Positions 45,014 to 61,009 of a stretch of DNA of 64,000 bases are shown piece after piece (positions within the stretch are counted from its first letter, which is position 1; each line of letters begins with the position of its first letter). A model generated the notes under the pieces. That model worked only from the letters and a program-made list of their open reading frames with translations, had not been told where the DNA came from and did no database searches. Made by a program: the position numbers and the translations under genes. The DNA comes from Rhizophagus irregularis (lineage: Eukaryota > Glomeromycota > Glomeromycetes > Glomerales > Glomeraceae): NCBI RefSeq assembly GCF_026210795.1, contig NC_089456.1, positions 374,501 through 438,500 on the forward strand, in the 5' to 3' direction.

Positions 45014-47403
45014 CTATAATGTTGATTCCCTATAATTTTTTACACATTTAACACTACAAAATTTCAATTCGGATACTTCGAAAGGCACTAATTCAGAAAG
45101 AGATTTTCCACATATAGTGCAAACAACGTTTCCTATTGAGGGGAGGTTTATTGGTGTAGATTTTAATCGTGCTTCGGCAGCTCTGGCACGACGCTCTCTT
45201 TCAATTTTCATACGCATTTCGGGTGGTAATCCAATTAGTGAACTAGAACTATCAGGTGTTTTATTTGACGTTAATTTCTTTGACGACGCTGATATTAATG
45301 ATTCTGATTTAGGTTCAATACTTTCAGTTACAGTTTTTCCCTCTAATTCTTTTTCTTTTTTATTAATTGTTGTTTTTTTCTTTTTTCTTTATTCTTCTTT
45401 TTCTTTTCTTTTAGTTTATTTTGTTGTTCTTCTTCCATTTCTTTTGTCAAAGGACTAGGCACATGAGCGATAGTCCAATCCCACTTATCCATATGCTCTG
45501 CCATATATCTTCGAAATATATTACGTGTTTCTTTATCATTTGCTAAATCATAAGGTGTCACATTCTTTTTCGAAGTGATCGTTGGATCTGCTCCTTGATG
45601 TAAAAGATATTCAACAATATCATGATGACCCAAATATGACGCTAAGTGTAATAAAGTTGGTAATTTACTGTTATCATTCTCGGATATTGTTGTGATAGGA
45701 AGGAGCTCTGTAACGTCAATAGAATTTTTGGTGATATGGTTCACAAATAAATCAAATTTCCCTTTTTTTATAAGTTGAATCATCTTAATTACTTTATTAG
45801 ATGCTTGTTCTAAATTATTCGATGATTCAACTGGTTCAACCGGTTCAACTGGTTCAACAGATTCTATTGGGGTTTCTTTTGATCCTTTTATTTCTTCTAA
45901 TGATTCTATAACAATTTGGGAATTTATCAAGTTATTCTCTGTTAACTTATTTTTTGAAGGTTCTTGACTATCTTCATTTACTTTTACTTCTAAAACTTTT
46001 ACTCTAGTTAGTTCTATAAAAGTTTTTCTTAACTCAGTAAAAGTCTAGAAAATAAACAAAATAAAAAAATATTAGCTTGTGTAAAAAATTTTGAAAACGA
46101 AAAATATCTGAGTAATTCACAAACCGGGCGTTTAGTAGAAAATGGAAAACTCCTAATTCTTCTATCATCTATCCAATAATATTAAAAAAAAATGTTAACA
46201 GAAAAAAAAGGAAATTCAATTTTAAATAAATATCGAAACATTACGTATACAAACCTTTCTTTAAAACTGCTCCTTCATAATTATAAATAATATTTTTGTT
46301 GTTACCAGGTGCATGAATAAAAATAAGTTCACTTTCTTCAATCATCGATTTCCACTGTTCAATTAAAACACGAATACTTTTTTGTAAAGCACTTTCATTA
46401 TATCTTCTTAATTCTGCACCTGCAGATTTGGCTTTCCCTTTTGTATTATCATTGCTAGCCTGACTTCCGCCTTGCTTCCTACGTGCTTGTTTTGTAATGG
46501 AAAAAAAAATAATTTAAAATGACGAAATAAAATTTATACATTTCTATTTATACATTTAGTTATCCTTACTTGTGTATCGATGAAACGTTTTATGGACTAT
46601 CACTTTAACTTCTTTAGCATTAGTTACTTTTGTATTCGCTGTAATATCCAAAATCAATGCTGCGAAATGACCACCTCTAATCATTAGCATTGTCCATAAT
46701 CTTGGATTTTCTTTTTCATTTGGCTTGATTTGCAACTTGTGAATATCTTCAATAGCATTCTCTCCAAGATTATTTAGAATATTTTTGTAAATGCCTAAAT
46801 TAATCGTCATTGGAGAGCACGAAAACCATAAAATTGGTTCAGCATTTTTTTTTTCAGGTGATTCATTATCATCTATTTTTAAATTATTTACACGCATTGT
46901 TATATCATCATCAGTTGTGTCAGAGTTTGATCCTGAGATACTTGATAAACTGTCTTTAAAAAAAAAAATATAGAAAATTAGTTTATAATAATTAACAATA
47001 AAAAAATTAAATAAAATTTCAATTTTACCCTACCACCCATTAATTCTTCAAATTCTTCTTCAGTTATTGGATTATATTTGTTTTTACCACGTTCTAAATT
47101 AATAGCACGCATTTTTACATTAAATCTATGCCAATCCAATTTATAATGTTCCCTTTGTTGTTCCACATTTTCAAATGATGTTATTCCACAAACGAAACAT
47201 GTAGGTTTCATAAGATCATTTTCGTCATTTTCATTTTGTTCAGTAAAACTATCGATTTCTTTTATTTTTGTTATTGTTTCTGAATCTGATATTAATTTCG
47301 TCAAGGATCTTGTCGAATCTTCTCTTAATGTAATAGCTGATAATATTTCAGGTGGTAAAGAAAATATTTGTATTGGAAATAATAAGATCGTATTAATATC
47401 CAT
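45014..47403 (-). CDS. VMS1: Vms1/ANKZF1 peptidyl-tRNA endonuclease (needs a -1 frame change)
   Basis: Vms1/ANKZF1 releases stalled nascent chains from 60S subunits in ribosome-associated quality control and recruits Cdc48/VCP. Exons 47403-47034, 46953-46570, 46485-46255, 46168-46125 and 46044-45014 are in phase. Order of parts: C2H2 finger CFVCGITSF...HYKLDWH (residues ~71-92), VLRF1 release-factor-like domain (WTMLMIRGGHFAALILD, HKTFHRYT, RRKQGGSQASNDN with the catalytic Gln), ankyrin repeats (LLHLASYLGHHDIVEYLLHQ), a Lys-rich helix, then VIM motif RERRARAAEARL and a Cys-rich end (CTICGKS...CSVKC). The frame stops at 45,343-45,345 after a poly-A tract (~576 residues). The VIM and Cys-rich end lie in the -1 frame, which would give ~686 residues, near family length. 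Assembly indel, true mutation or ribosomal slippage are all possible. Confidence 0.88.
45355..45379 (-). other. Frame-change window with two slippery heptamers in VMS1
   Basis: On the minus strand, A_AAA_AAA (45,379-45,373) and A_AAA_AAG (45,361-45,355) both sit in the correct zero-frame phase for a -1 slip. They lie between the last stop in the -1 frame and the zero-frame stop. Either a -1 slip here, or one missing A in the assembly, would join the two halves of VMS1. Confidence 0.45.
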
Positions 47404-48207
47404 TATTTATTTAAAGATAAATACTTTAAGACGGGAAATATTTTTAATGAATTTATTTTATAATACGTAGAAAGAAATGAGGATGATTTTGCCTGCTCGA
47501 CGTAAGCTTTTAATTGTTGTATCTCTCCTTTAGTAACAAAAGTTATGTTATCCTTGTAAATTTCGAGACACGGCTGTATATTTATACAAATGGAAGCGGC
47601 GTAGTATGATGATCGCTACGGGTCGGCGCAGGCCGCAGGAATGCAGGATAGCTGCGCAAAAGTATTGTTGGTCGTTTATCTTAGAATATTTGTCAAACAT
47701 GATGTAATTTCGTGTTGATCAAACTTCAGCACGAGCCGCAGAATTGTACATTTTTACTGCGATTCCGCATTTTCTCTCCTTTTATTGTTATATAGTAAAC
47801 GTTTATTTATCTAAAATCTTCTCCGGACAATATACGAAGGTCTATGCATAATGCAGTGACAAAAGTCTGTTGCTACGTGTCGTTTCTCAGACAACAGACG
47901 TATCTCCTCGATTTTACAGGCTTCGGATAGTGACTAGATCACGAGACTAATCAAATAGTATGACGAATAATGACTTTTATGATTTATTACACGCAAATGA
48001 ATTAAATAATAAATAAATTTAAGCATTAAAGTAAAATTTTTTTTGCTATTTGTAGAAATGATTTTTTTTATTGTATTACGAAAAATTTTACATTATAAAA
48101 CAAACTTGAAAATTCAAAGCATTAACAATTTGGCTTAATACAGAATTATTCATAGATTTAAACTTGTAAAAACATTTCACAAATAAACAATTTCATAATG
48201 ACATACT
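47404..48207. other. Intergenic with a locally GC-richer patch
   Basis: Upstream of VMS1 and downstream of CSM3. Positions ~47,590-47,800 (GCGGCGTAGT, GGGTCGGCGCAGGCCGCAGG) are clearly less AT-rich than the surroundings. I tested by eye for tRNA, box C/D and simple hairpins and found nothing convincing; it may be promoter or leader sequence of VMS1. Confidence 0.35.
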
Positions 48208-49557
48208 TTAGTCAAGACCATTAACCTCTTCATAAATTGGTGTCAAATCAACATATCTGTCACCGAGATCAAAGAATAGGGTTGATCCTTTAGACATAGG
48301 CAGATCAATTGTAGTTGGTTGTAAATTTTCTTTATCTGACCCAGCACCGGTCATATCATCATTTTCATCTTGGTCTTTAATAAGGAAATTTCGCCTGCTA
48401 GGACTCAAATTCATTCTGGGAGATAAATTTGGATCTTCATAAACTTGATCTATATCCATATTTGAAACTAGATTGTTATTACCCAAAATATCATCACGTG
48501 ATTCACAAGGTGAAACTATATCCTCAAACACTTTATTCTGATCATTTTGTATAATGGGAATTTGTATATCTGGACTATCTCCCAAAATATCGTCATCATA
48601 TAATTCTTCTTGATCTTTAAAGGAACTTAACGGATATGACCCAATATCCAACATAATCTCTTGGGACTTATTCGTTAAAGCCGAATCATCTATGTCATCT
48701 ACCTCATCATCATAAACTAACCGACGAGGTCTTAAAATATTATCTTTAATTGGTGAGTCCGTACTTTGGACAATTTCTTCCAATTCATTTTCAATAATTA
48801 AATCATTACCATTACCAAAGGTGAAATCATTACCAAAGGTTAGATCAATACCAGCAGCTGAATCATTACCAATAGTTAAATTATCACCAATGGTTAGTCG
48901 GAAAGGCGTAGCAGTTAAGTCTTCATCATGATTTTGGCTTATCAAATCTTCTTTGAGTTTATCCTCAAAACTCGAAAGCCTTTTATTTCGAGAAGCTGAT
49001 TGAGATGGCGTATGCCAAAATTCTGATTCTTCATCAGCCAAAGTTTTTCCTGACAAGTAGTCATTTCTTTCATTTTGATTATTCTTGGCTTCTTCACGTA
49101 AAGTATCCAAATAATTTTTTAATCTTTTATCCTTACATACATTTTCGGATTGAGAAATAGCATCCTTGAATTTCAATTGAGGGCATAGTCCATGTGCCCA
49201 AGTTTGATAAAATTTTATAAGAGTTCCAAGGTTATCAATTGTCGCGTTTTTTGATTTTTTATGATTCATAAACTTTAACTTTGGACCTTGTTCTTTCAAT
49301 TTTACCAAACCATCAGGTCCTACTAGCTTTTCATAGTCTACTTTAGGTAAAACGCGTCTTTTCTTCGCGGTTCTACCGCTCTTCTTTTCAGTTCTAGATG
49401 AAGGTTCTTGTTTCTTTGAATTTTCTTTTTTACTTTCCTCAAAATCCAACGCGTCAAAGTCGAAACCGGCAATTTTTCCTTTCTCAACTTCATAGTCATT
49501 TAGCTCTTCGTCAAGGTCAGAAAAGTTGTATTCGTTGTTATTTTTATCAATCTTCAT
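48208..49557 (-). CDS. CSM3: Replication fork protection complex subunit Csm3/Swi3/TIPIN
   Basis: Csm3/Swi3/TIPIN pairs with Tof1/Timeless to stabilise stalled replication forks and relay checkpoint signals. This is a single exon of 449 residues, one of the few uninterrupted genes here. The Swi3 domain spans about residues 72-160: LPKVDYEKLVGPDGLVKLKE, then IDNLGTLIKFYQTWAHGLCP, QLKFKDAISQSE and DKRLKNYLDTLREE. It matches the family order of Leu-rich opening, YQxWAH and FKDxI. Before it is a basic KKRR stretch fit for nuclear import. The C-terminal half is acidic and low-complexity, with LTIGND/FTFGND repeats. The start is the first ATG, with a clean upstream region. Divergent from PRP16, with 294 bases between start codons. 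Confidence 0.88.
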   Translation of the reverse strand: MKIDKNNNEYNFSDLDEELNDYEVEKGKIAGFDFDALDFEESKKENSKKQEPSSRTEKKSGRTAKKRRVLPKVDYEKLVGPDGLVKLKEQGPKLKFMNHKKSKNATIDNLGTLIKFYQTWAHGLCPQLKFKDAISQSENVCKDKRLKNYLDTLREEAKNNQNERNDYLSGKTLADEESEFWHTPSQSASRNKRLSSFEDKLKEDLISQNHDEDLTATPFRLTIGDNLTIGNDSAAGIDLTFGNDFTFGNGNDLIIENELEEIVQSTDSPIKDNILRPRRLVYDDEVDDIDDSALTNKSQEIMLDIGSYPLSSFKDQEELYDDDILGDSPDIQIPIIQNDQNKVFEDIVSPCESRDDILGNNNLVSNMDIDQVYEDPNLSPRMNLSPSRRNFLIKDQDENDDMTGAGSDKENLQPTTIDLPMSKGSTLFFDLGDRYVDLTPIYEEVNGLD

Positions 49558-49851
49558 TGTTAAGACTTGTCTTTTGAATGTTTTGAAGAATGTAGTACTA
49601 AAACGCGTCTTAAACTGAAGATTTAGAGATTATCATAAATAGCCTAAATAGCCTCACGGGGATTTAATCGACGTTAAATGAACAACCTTAATCACGTGAT
49701 TTGCATAGTTGTACACACTATTTAAACTTTATAAACAAAGGTCTACTTCGGCTTAACTTTTCTACAGATCTAAAAATTTTTATTTACGATTAATTTAATT
49801 GAGCAACTTAATTCATATCATTTTTTACTTAATTTTCAATTTTTGTCAAAA
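49558..49851. promoter_or_regulatory. Divergent promoter between CSM3 and PRP16
   Basis: Only 294 bases separate the two ATGs. An ACGCGT (MCB-like) word at 49,602-49,607 lies ~45 bases upstream of CSM3. The perfect palindrome ATCACGTGAT (49,691-49,700) sits near the middle, ~150 bases from each gene. The first would fit S-phase control of CSM3, and the second an E-box factor shared by both genes. Function is inferred from words only. Confidence 0.5.
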
Positions 49852-55638
<5,787 letters not shown>

Positions 55639-55971
55639 AAGAATTGCTAATAATATATATTACACCGACTTCAGATATTTATTCTTTTTGGATAGTGGTC
55701 ATAATATTTTATTAGGATAAATCTGTCAAGGTTTTCGACTTAACTTATAGCACCCAACTGCTGAAAGATTTAATTAGAAGTTGTGAGTTGACACCCCTAT
55801 TTTTATTATTAAATAGTCAATTTAGAAAATAACAATAATTTCACTTGACATGATGGTTTATTAAAAGACATTATACATTCATTATACATGATTTCTACAA
55901 AACTTTAGCATAGATTTAAATTAATTTCACAAACCAGTTAATCACGTGTTTGATTCATTTATAAAAATGGC

Positions 55972-56792
55972 TTAATTTGTTTTACTCTTTTCAGAAAATT
56001 CTAACCAACTTCCAGGGTAATTTCTAGCTCTAAAAAACGATATTAATAAAAAAAATAAAATCGCAACAATTTACTTCAAACCTCTCACTCACCCAATAAA
56101 CCCATGATGTTTGGCAATTGCAGCAGCAACCATACTTCTTTGTCCAGCTTTACAATAAAGTATGACCTTTTTTTATACATTATTAATTAATATTAACATA
56201 AATTTACAAATAAATTTATTGTATAGTACGTACTTGATCATCTTTATTAAACTTTGGTGATCCATAAATTTTATTAAAATCATCATCTGATAATGACAAG
56301 GCTTTTTTTTTTTTAAGAAAAAAAAATATATATATTTGTAAATAAAAATAAATTATTTTCACTCTTTTATTTTTAAAACTAATATGTTTTTACTTTACCT
56401 TCTTCAAATTCATTTAAAGGAATATTAATAGCATATGGAATATGACCACCAATTAATTCAAAAGGTTCACGAACATCAATAATGCAAACATTTTTTTGTT
56501 TTCCTTTATTTTTTTCATTCAATAATTGTTGTAATTCATCATAACTAACATTATTATTATTATTGAAAGAAATTGAAGAATCCGAATAATATCTTAAATG
56601 AGAAACGTTTCGAACATTATTTATTATACTCACAAATATAGTACTAAACGATTTATAACTTAAAACTTTATTTTGAAAAATATAAGTTGACTTCAAGTTG
56701 TAGCTAAATGGTTGTAGTAAATTATTTGAAGAATTACGAAATTTATTTTGAATAAGTAATAAAGGAATTTTGTCAAAGATTCGTTTGGCCAT
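55972..56792 (-). CDS. Mitochondrial-type single-domain rhodanese (thiosulfate sulfurtransferase)
   Basis: Four minus-strand exons (56792-56399, 56301-56234, 56166-56093, 56029-55972) give ~197 residues. The first ~70 residues are rich in Lys/Arg/Ser/Asn and poor in acids, fitting a mitochondrial presequence. The rhodanese fold follows: VSYDELQQLL, CIIDVREPFELIGGHIPYA, INIPLNEFEE, the active-site loop YCKAGQRS with catalytic Cys, and NYPGSWLEFSEK. It resembles yeast Rdl1/Rdl2. The expected chemistry is sulfur transfer from thiosulfate or persulfides to cyanide or thiols. The stop lies ~330 bases downstream of PRP16 in tail-to-tail layout. A copy of its 5' end lies at 60,489-60,641. Confidence 0.88.
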
Positions 56793-57454
56793 TTTTTTTA
56801 AAAAAAAAATTACTGAATTTTCTTATATAAATAAAATAAAGATGATCTACAAAGCGGATAGTGCTAAACAAATTAATTATAAACTAGCCACGGACTGGTA
56901 CTTCATTCTACATAGCACCGAGGCTATCTACTAATTTCACTTACTGAGTTGCGTAAGAGTAACAACAAATAATCCAGGTGCTATTTATAAAATCAGTTAG
57001 ATCTTAAGTTAATTCTGCAATGTCTTGAATGAATACAAGAAGTCAATCTATTTATTAATTTAGAAAAAAGAAAGTCTGAGGGTTTTTTTCAATATAAACA
57101 TTTCACAATTTGATTTAATAGTTTTGTATATATAATAATTTTTTTTTTGATTATCTTACAACAGAAGAAATCGAATTAGATATTGATATAAGTTCTACTC
57201 CAATTCTGACCCAATTTTCTTAATCTATATTTTATAGAATATCACGACGAAGGAAAATAAATTTATATTAATTTAGCTTATTAACGGATTGAAAATTATT
57301 TATTCATTTGATGAACATTAGTATCAAAACTGATTTTCAATGAATTTGTATTTTTTTTATACATTATTAACATTTAACAAATAAATACGATTGATTATTA
57401 TTTTCTAAACTTTTTATTTTTTATCTTACAGCATACATTAGGTCAATAGCTATT
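56793..57454. other. Intergenic, no supported gene
   Basis: Rhodanese promoter side and 3' flank of the zinc-finger gene. AT-rich, with no repeats or RNA genes seen. Confidence 0.4.
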
Positions 57455-58010
57455 TTAATAAAATTTAATTTTATCATCATCGGTGTCAGGGTCCGCAACG
57501 CTACCACTATGGTTGATAATTAAGTGTTGGCTTAGCGCATAAGGGGAACCAAAATCTCGACCGATTGAACGATTACAAATTGGTAAATAAAAAGAAGGCC
57601 AACGTGATTATTTAGTCACCCTTGCACTTACAAAGCAAAGTAACAGGTAAAATATTGATTACCTTGAATGGTCTTTGTTTAATGTGTTGACGTAAATGCT
57701 CTGCAAAATACAATAATAATTATTATTTCTATAATGGATTATAAAGGTCCACCTATTCCTACGTAGATTCGACGGAGCTAGCAAAGCCAAAAAATAATTG
57801 TCATATTTTTATACCTTCTAATTCAATAATACTTCTTTGATATTTACCTTTCCATGGACATTTATAAGTTGGGTTTCCTGGAGTTGATTTATCGCAAGAA
57901 TTGATATCATGTTGAACGATATGATTTCTAAGTTTCTCCTTGGTTTCAAAGTGTTGTGGATCCGAATGAGTACCTAACCATTTACAGATGAATGGCATAC
58001 TTTTAGACAT
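57455..58010 (-). pseudogene. C2H2 zinc-finger gene with a defective-looking last splice acceptor
   Basis: Exons 58010-57848 and 57700-57663 join in phase and read FICKWLGTHSDPQHF, ETKEKLRNHIVQH (finger 1), TYKCPWKG then EHLRQHIKQRPFK (finger 2). A third piece at about 57,578-57,455 continues sensibly (CNRSIGRDFGSPYALSQHLI, then an acidic end and TAA). The sequence before it reads TTTTTATTTACCAATT with no AG, so splicing to it would fail. Finger 1 and finger 2 also each lack one expected Cys. It may be a young pseudogene, an assembly error, or a shorter protein that reads into the intron. It looks like a Zic/Gli-style fungal zinc finger. Confidence 0.5.
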
Positions 58011-58169
58011 ATAATATAGACAGGTTCGATTAAAATTAAACGGTGATTCTATGGGCGGATCTGCAAATGTATCATTCTTAACTCACCACGCATATGGGGG
58101 GGGTCAAGATGATGCCACCAGAAGGGTCAAGTCCGCGATCCGCCCATATGGCTTGTTATACACCCATTG

Positions 58170-58380
58170 ATTCTAGCTGTCTGATTGATGTGAAAACCGA
58201 TATACATAATGAAATTCGACGGAACCTCAAATCTTGATATATTCGGAATTGAGGTCTGGAACGGATTATCATAACGTATAATTAATTTGCCCCCGATATA
58301 ACGGAATTCTTGATATAACGGATTTTTGATAAATTTTACTAATGGAACGGATGGTTCCATTATAACGGCTCACGTATTAC
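58170..58380. mobile_element. Truncated pogo/Tigger-type sequence
   Basis: Words such as CAAATCTTGATATATTCGG, GATATAACGGAATT and TTATAACGG in series are typical of the subterminal parts of pogo/Tigger MITEs. Clear CAGTC termini are missing here. Confidence 0.4.
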
Positions 58381-58539
58381 ATTATTAGTTCCTGTTTAAG
58401 AAACTAGTTGTTAACAATAATAGATAACAGATACGTGATGGCGCAAAAACGAATATTTTAAAGTTCGAGGATTTCAGTTACAGTTGTTTTAGGGAAAAAG
58501 TATCGGTACATTGAATTATCAGATTATCAGATTAGCGGA

Positions 58540-58906
58540 CAGTCAGACCTTGATATCGATGCTTCTAATTGGAAAAAATATCAATACATTGAATATATTA
58601 CGAGTAACTCATAATGCGAAGCAAATGCCACCCGATTAATGGAAAATAATCAAATTTCGGCAAAATAAACCGCAAGAGTTCAAATTAAAACTTTTTACTT
58701 GGGCCAACTTTATAGTGCTGGCCCGAATTAATACTAGTGTAGCTAAAATATCGATACATCTTAATATATGTTACTATAAAAGGACCGAGAAAAAGTATCG
58801 GTATACGTTACATCGCTACAACGCGGCTTTTTTATTATACGTGAAACAGGACAATGAAAATTTATCGGTACAGGAAATTAGGGATCGGTACATAGAGGTT
58901 TGACTG
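58540..58906. mobile_element. ~367-bp pogo/Tigger-type MITE
   Basis: CAGTCAGACCTTGATATCGA on the left corresponds to the complement CAGTCAAACCTCTATGTACC on the right, which is followed by TA. The left TA is not conserved. The interior repeats CGGTACAT/ATCGGTA words in both orientations. Confidence 0.65.
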
Positions 58907-58909
58907 TAT

Positions 58910-60488
58910 AGTAAATATAAGATTACGAAGCAATATCAAAAATTACCTCAAGTGCGATTCCATAATAGTATTGGGTATGTACATTTTTTTACAGTTAATA
59001 TATAGCCTAGTAAGAATATCAACCATACTAATTAAACTAATTTGCAACGGAATTCTCATATTCTTGACCTGTTGTTGAATTTATTTATCTTGTATGCAGT
59101 CTATTATTTATCCATTGAATCCGATTTTTATCGTTATTATCTATATAATTTATGGTGAGACGAGAATGTCCTTCAAGCATTCCTTCGGGATGTAATTGAT
59201 TTGGAATTAGGTCTTTTAGACATATTTTTATTCATAATGTCCTGTTAATAACTGGTGTACTACTTTTGTATATATAGCAGAAGTCAAACTACAATTTTAC
59301 TAGAGATTGTCAGATGTGAGAAAATAAGCCCCGGGTCACGATCTCGTAGTTGGGCAAATTTCAACTAAACTCTACTGCGTGTTAATTTTCAACACAGTTT
59401 TGAAGGAAATACCCTTCAGTTACTTTGTTAAAGAAACACCTTTGATGATAAAATCTTTGAGCAGAACAAAAAATAGTCATATCCTTTTTCTACGGGAGTT
59501 AAGAAATAATGTTACAATACAGAATAAAATCTATCCGTAATCTACGAAGTTAAATAATTTTTTAGTCCAAAGTTATTTCAAATACATACTACCTAATTCA
59601 ACAATAAGAAATCCATAGACTGTTATCATTTTATTTGGGTGAGAACTTCATAGCGTACGAATAGATATTCATGAGATGCACTGTGTTTCTTCATTAACTC
59701 GGTACTTTCTCGTTTTTTTATTCACTTTGCTAGTCATTTTAAAGTTAGAACATTGAGGTGCAATCATTATCTTAATTTTTCGTAGAATTCCTTGTCGATA
59801 TTTCATCCAACCCATTCGATTTTTTCTTTTGGTAATACATTTGGACAAAATGGAATATAATTTTTATCGTTAATACTATATTCAGTAGGTCATATCATTG
59901 GCATTAAATAAAAGTGCAGGCAATTAGAACATCACTAAAAACATTTTGCATTGTGGCCGTATGGTATGTTCAATATAGACTTTAGCCTATTGCAAATAAT
60001 TCTATGTGGCGGTTCTAGTCGTAGAATACAGTACCGGCAAAACTCACAAAAGACGGCATCACAACAAGAATCAGAAGATTTCGAAGAGAACTACCGAATA
60101 AAGAAAAATTTTCGTTCCTCAATCTGATTTGCTAAAACAGATTTGTTAGATTTATCGAGCATGTTGTATCCTATCCGAAATCAAGAGACGTATTTCACAA
60201 CTTAACGAGTATTTGTTAGACCCATGATTATACTCGTATTTCATCCACCCGTATTAATCCCATATTTCGTGTTTACAAGGGATGGATTAGCTCACCAGGA
60301 GGCAAGACTCATTACTGAACGTCTTGCAATCTTACCCATTAGTTATATTCAGTAGTCAACAGAAGACAAAAATAATTCAATAACAGTTATAGTAATTTAA
60401 TATCGAAAATTGAGGGATATGTGTATTAGTTTTTTAGTGGACAATGCTTTTAGTATCAAAAAGAGAATACATGCGTACTTATTTAATG
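58910..60488. other. Intergenic, no supported gene
   Basis: About 1.6 kb without convincing exons on either strand. Some protein-like pieces occur, but stops interrupt all frames. It lies between a MITE and the duplicated rhodanese fragment. Confidence 0.4.
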
Positions 60489-60641
60489 AAAGTACTAAAC
60501 AATTTATAACTTAAAACTTTATTTTGAAAATATAAGTTGATTTCAAAATGGTTGTAATTAATTATTTGAAGAATTACGAAATTTATTTTGAATAAGTAAA
60601 AAAGAATTTTGTCCAAAGATTCGTTTGGACATTTTCTTTTT
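60489..60641 (-). pseudogene. Duplicated fragment of the rhodanese 5' exon
   Basis: About 150 bases match 56,638-56,800, the start of the rhodanese gene, in the same orientation. Shared stretches include AATTACGAAATTTATTTTGA and AAAGATTCGTTTGG. The ATG context is kept (GTCCAAACGAAT versus GGCCAAACGAAT), but small deletions break the frame (TGTAGCTAAA is lost). The copy ends near the start codon, so it carries only presequence-coding DNA. Confidence 0.75.
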
Positions 60642-61009
60642 AGACTGAAACAAAATCACAAATAAACTTTGATATCAAATACGTTATTCTTTTTAATCGC
60701 TAACCTAATTTTTTTAATCCTTTTTCCTTTCTCCACTCCCAGATTAAAACGTGTACTGCACAATAGTAATGTGAAAGGCAAACATTGTTTATTTTAATTG
60801 GACTTATTTGAGTTCGTTTTACTAAACGGTCGAGAAAATATTGTTCGTAAACCAAACGCCATTATATATAATTAAATAGCTTACATCCTTTATTATTCGT
60901 TAAGAAACAAGAAACTCCTTTATTAAAAGTGAATAATAAAAAGAAAATTTTTATTGACTAAAAAATTCATCTCCAAACAAATCCATTTATATATTATTAT
61001 TATAGGGAT
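60642..61009. other. Intergenic, 3' flank of the DHX29-like gene
   Basis: AT-rich sequence with no gene. An AATTGGACTTATTTGAG stretch and A-rich runs near 60,930-60,990 may belong to the 3' untranslated region of the minus-strand helicase. Confidence 0.35.

Noticed and set aside
47590-47800. GC-richer patch as a possible noncoding RNA gene
   Set aside because: No tRNA arms, no box C/D or H/ACA layout and no long hairpin could be seen by eye.
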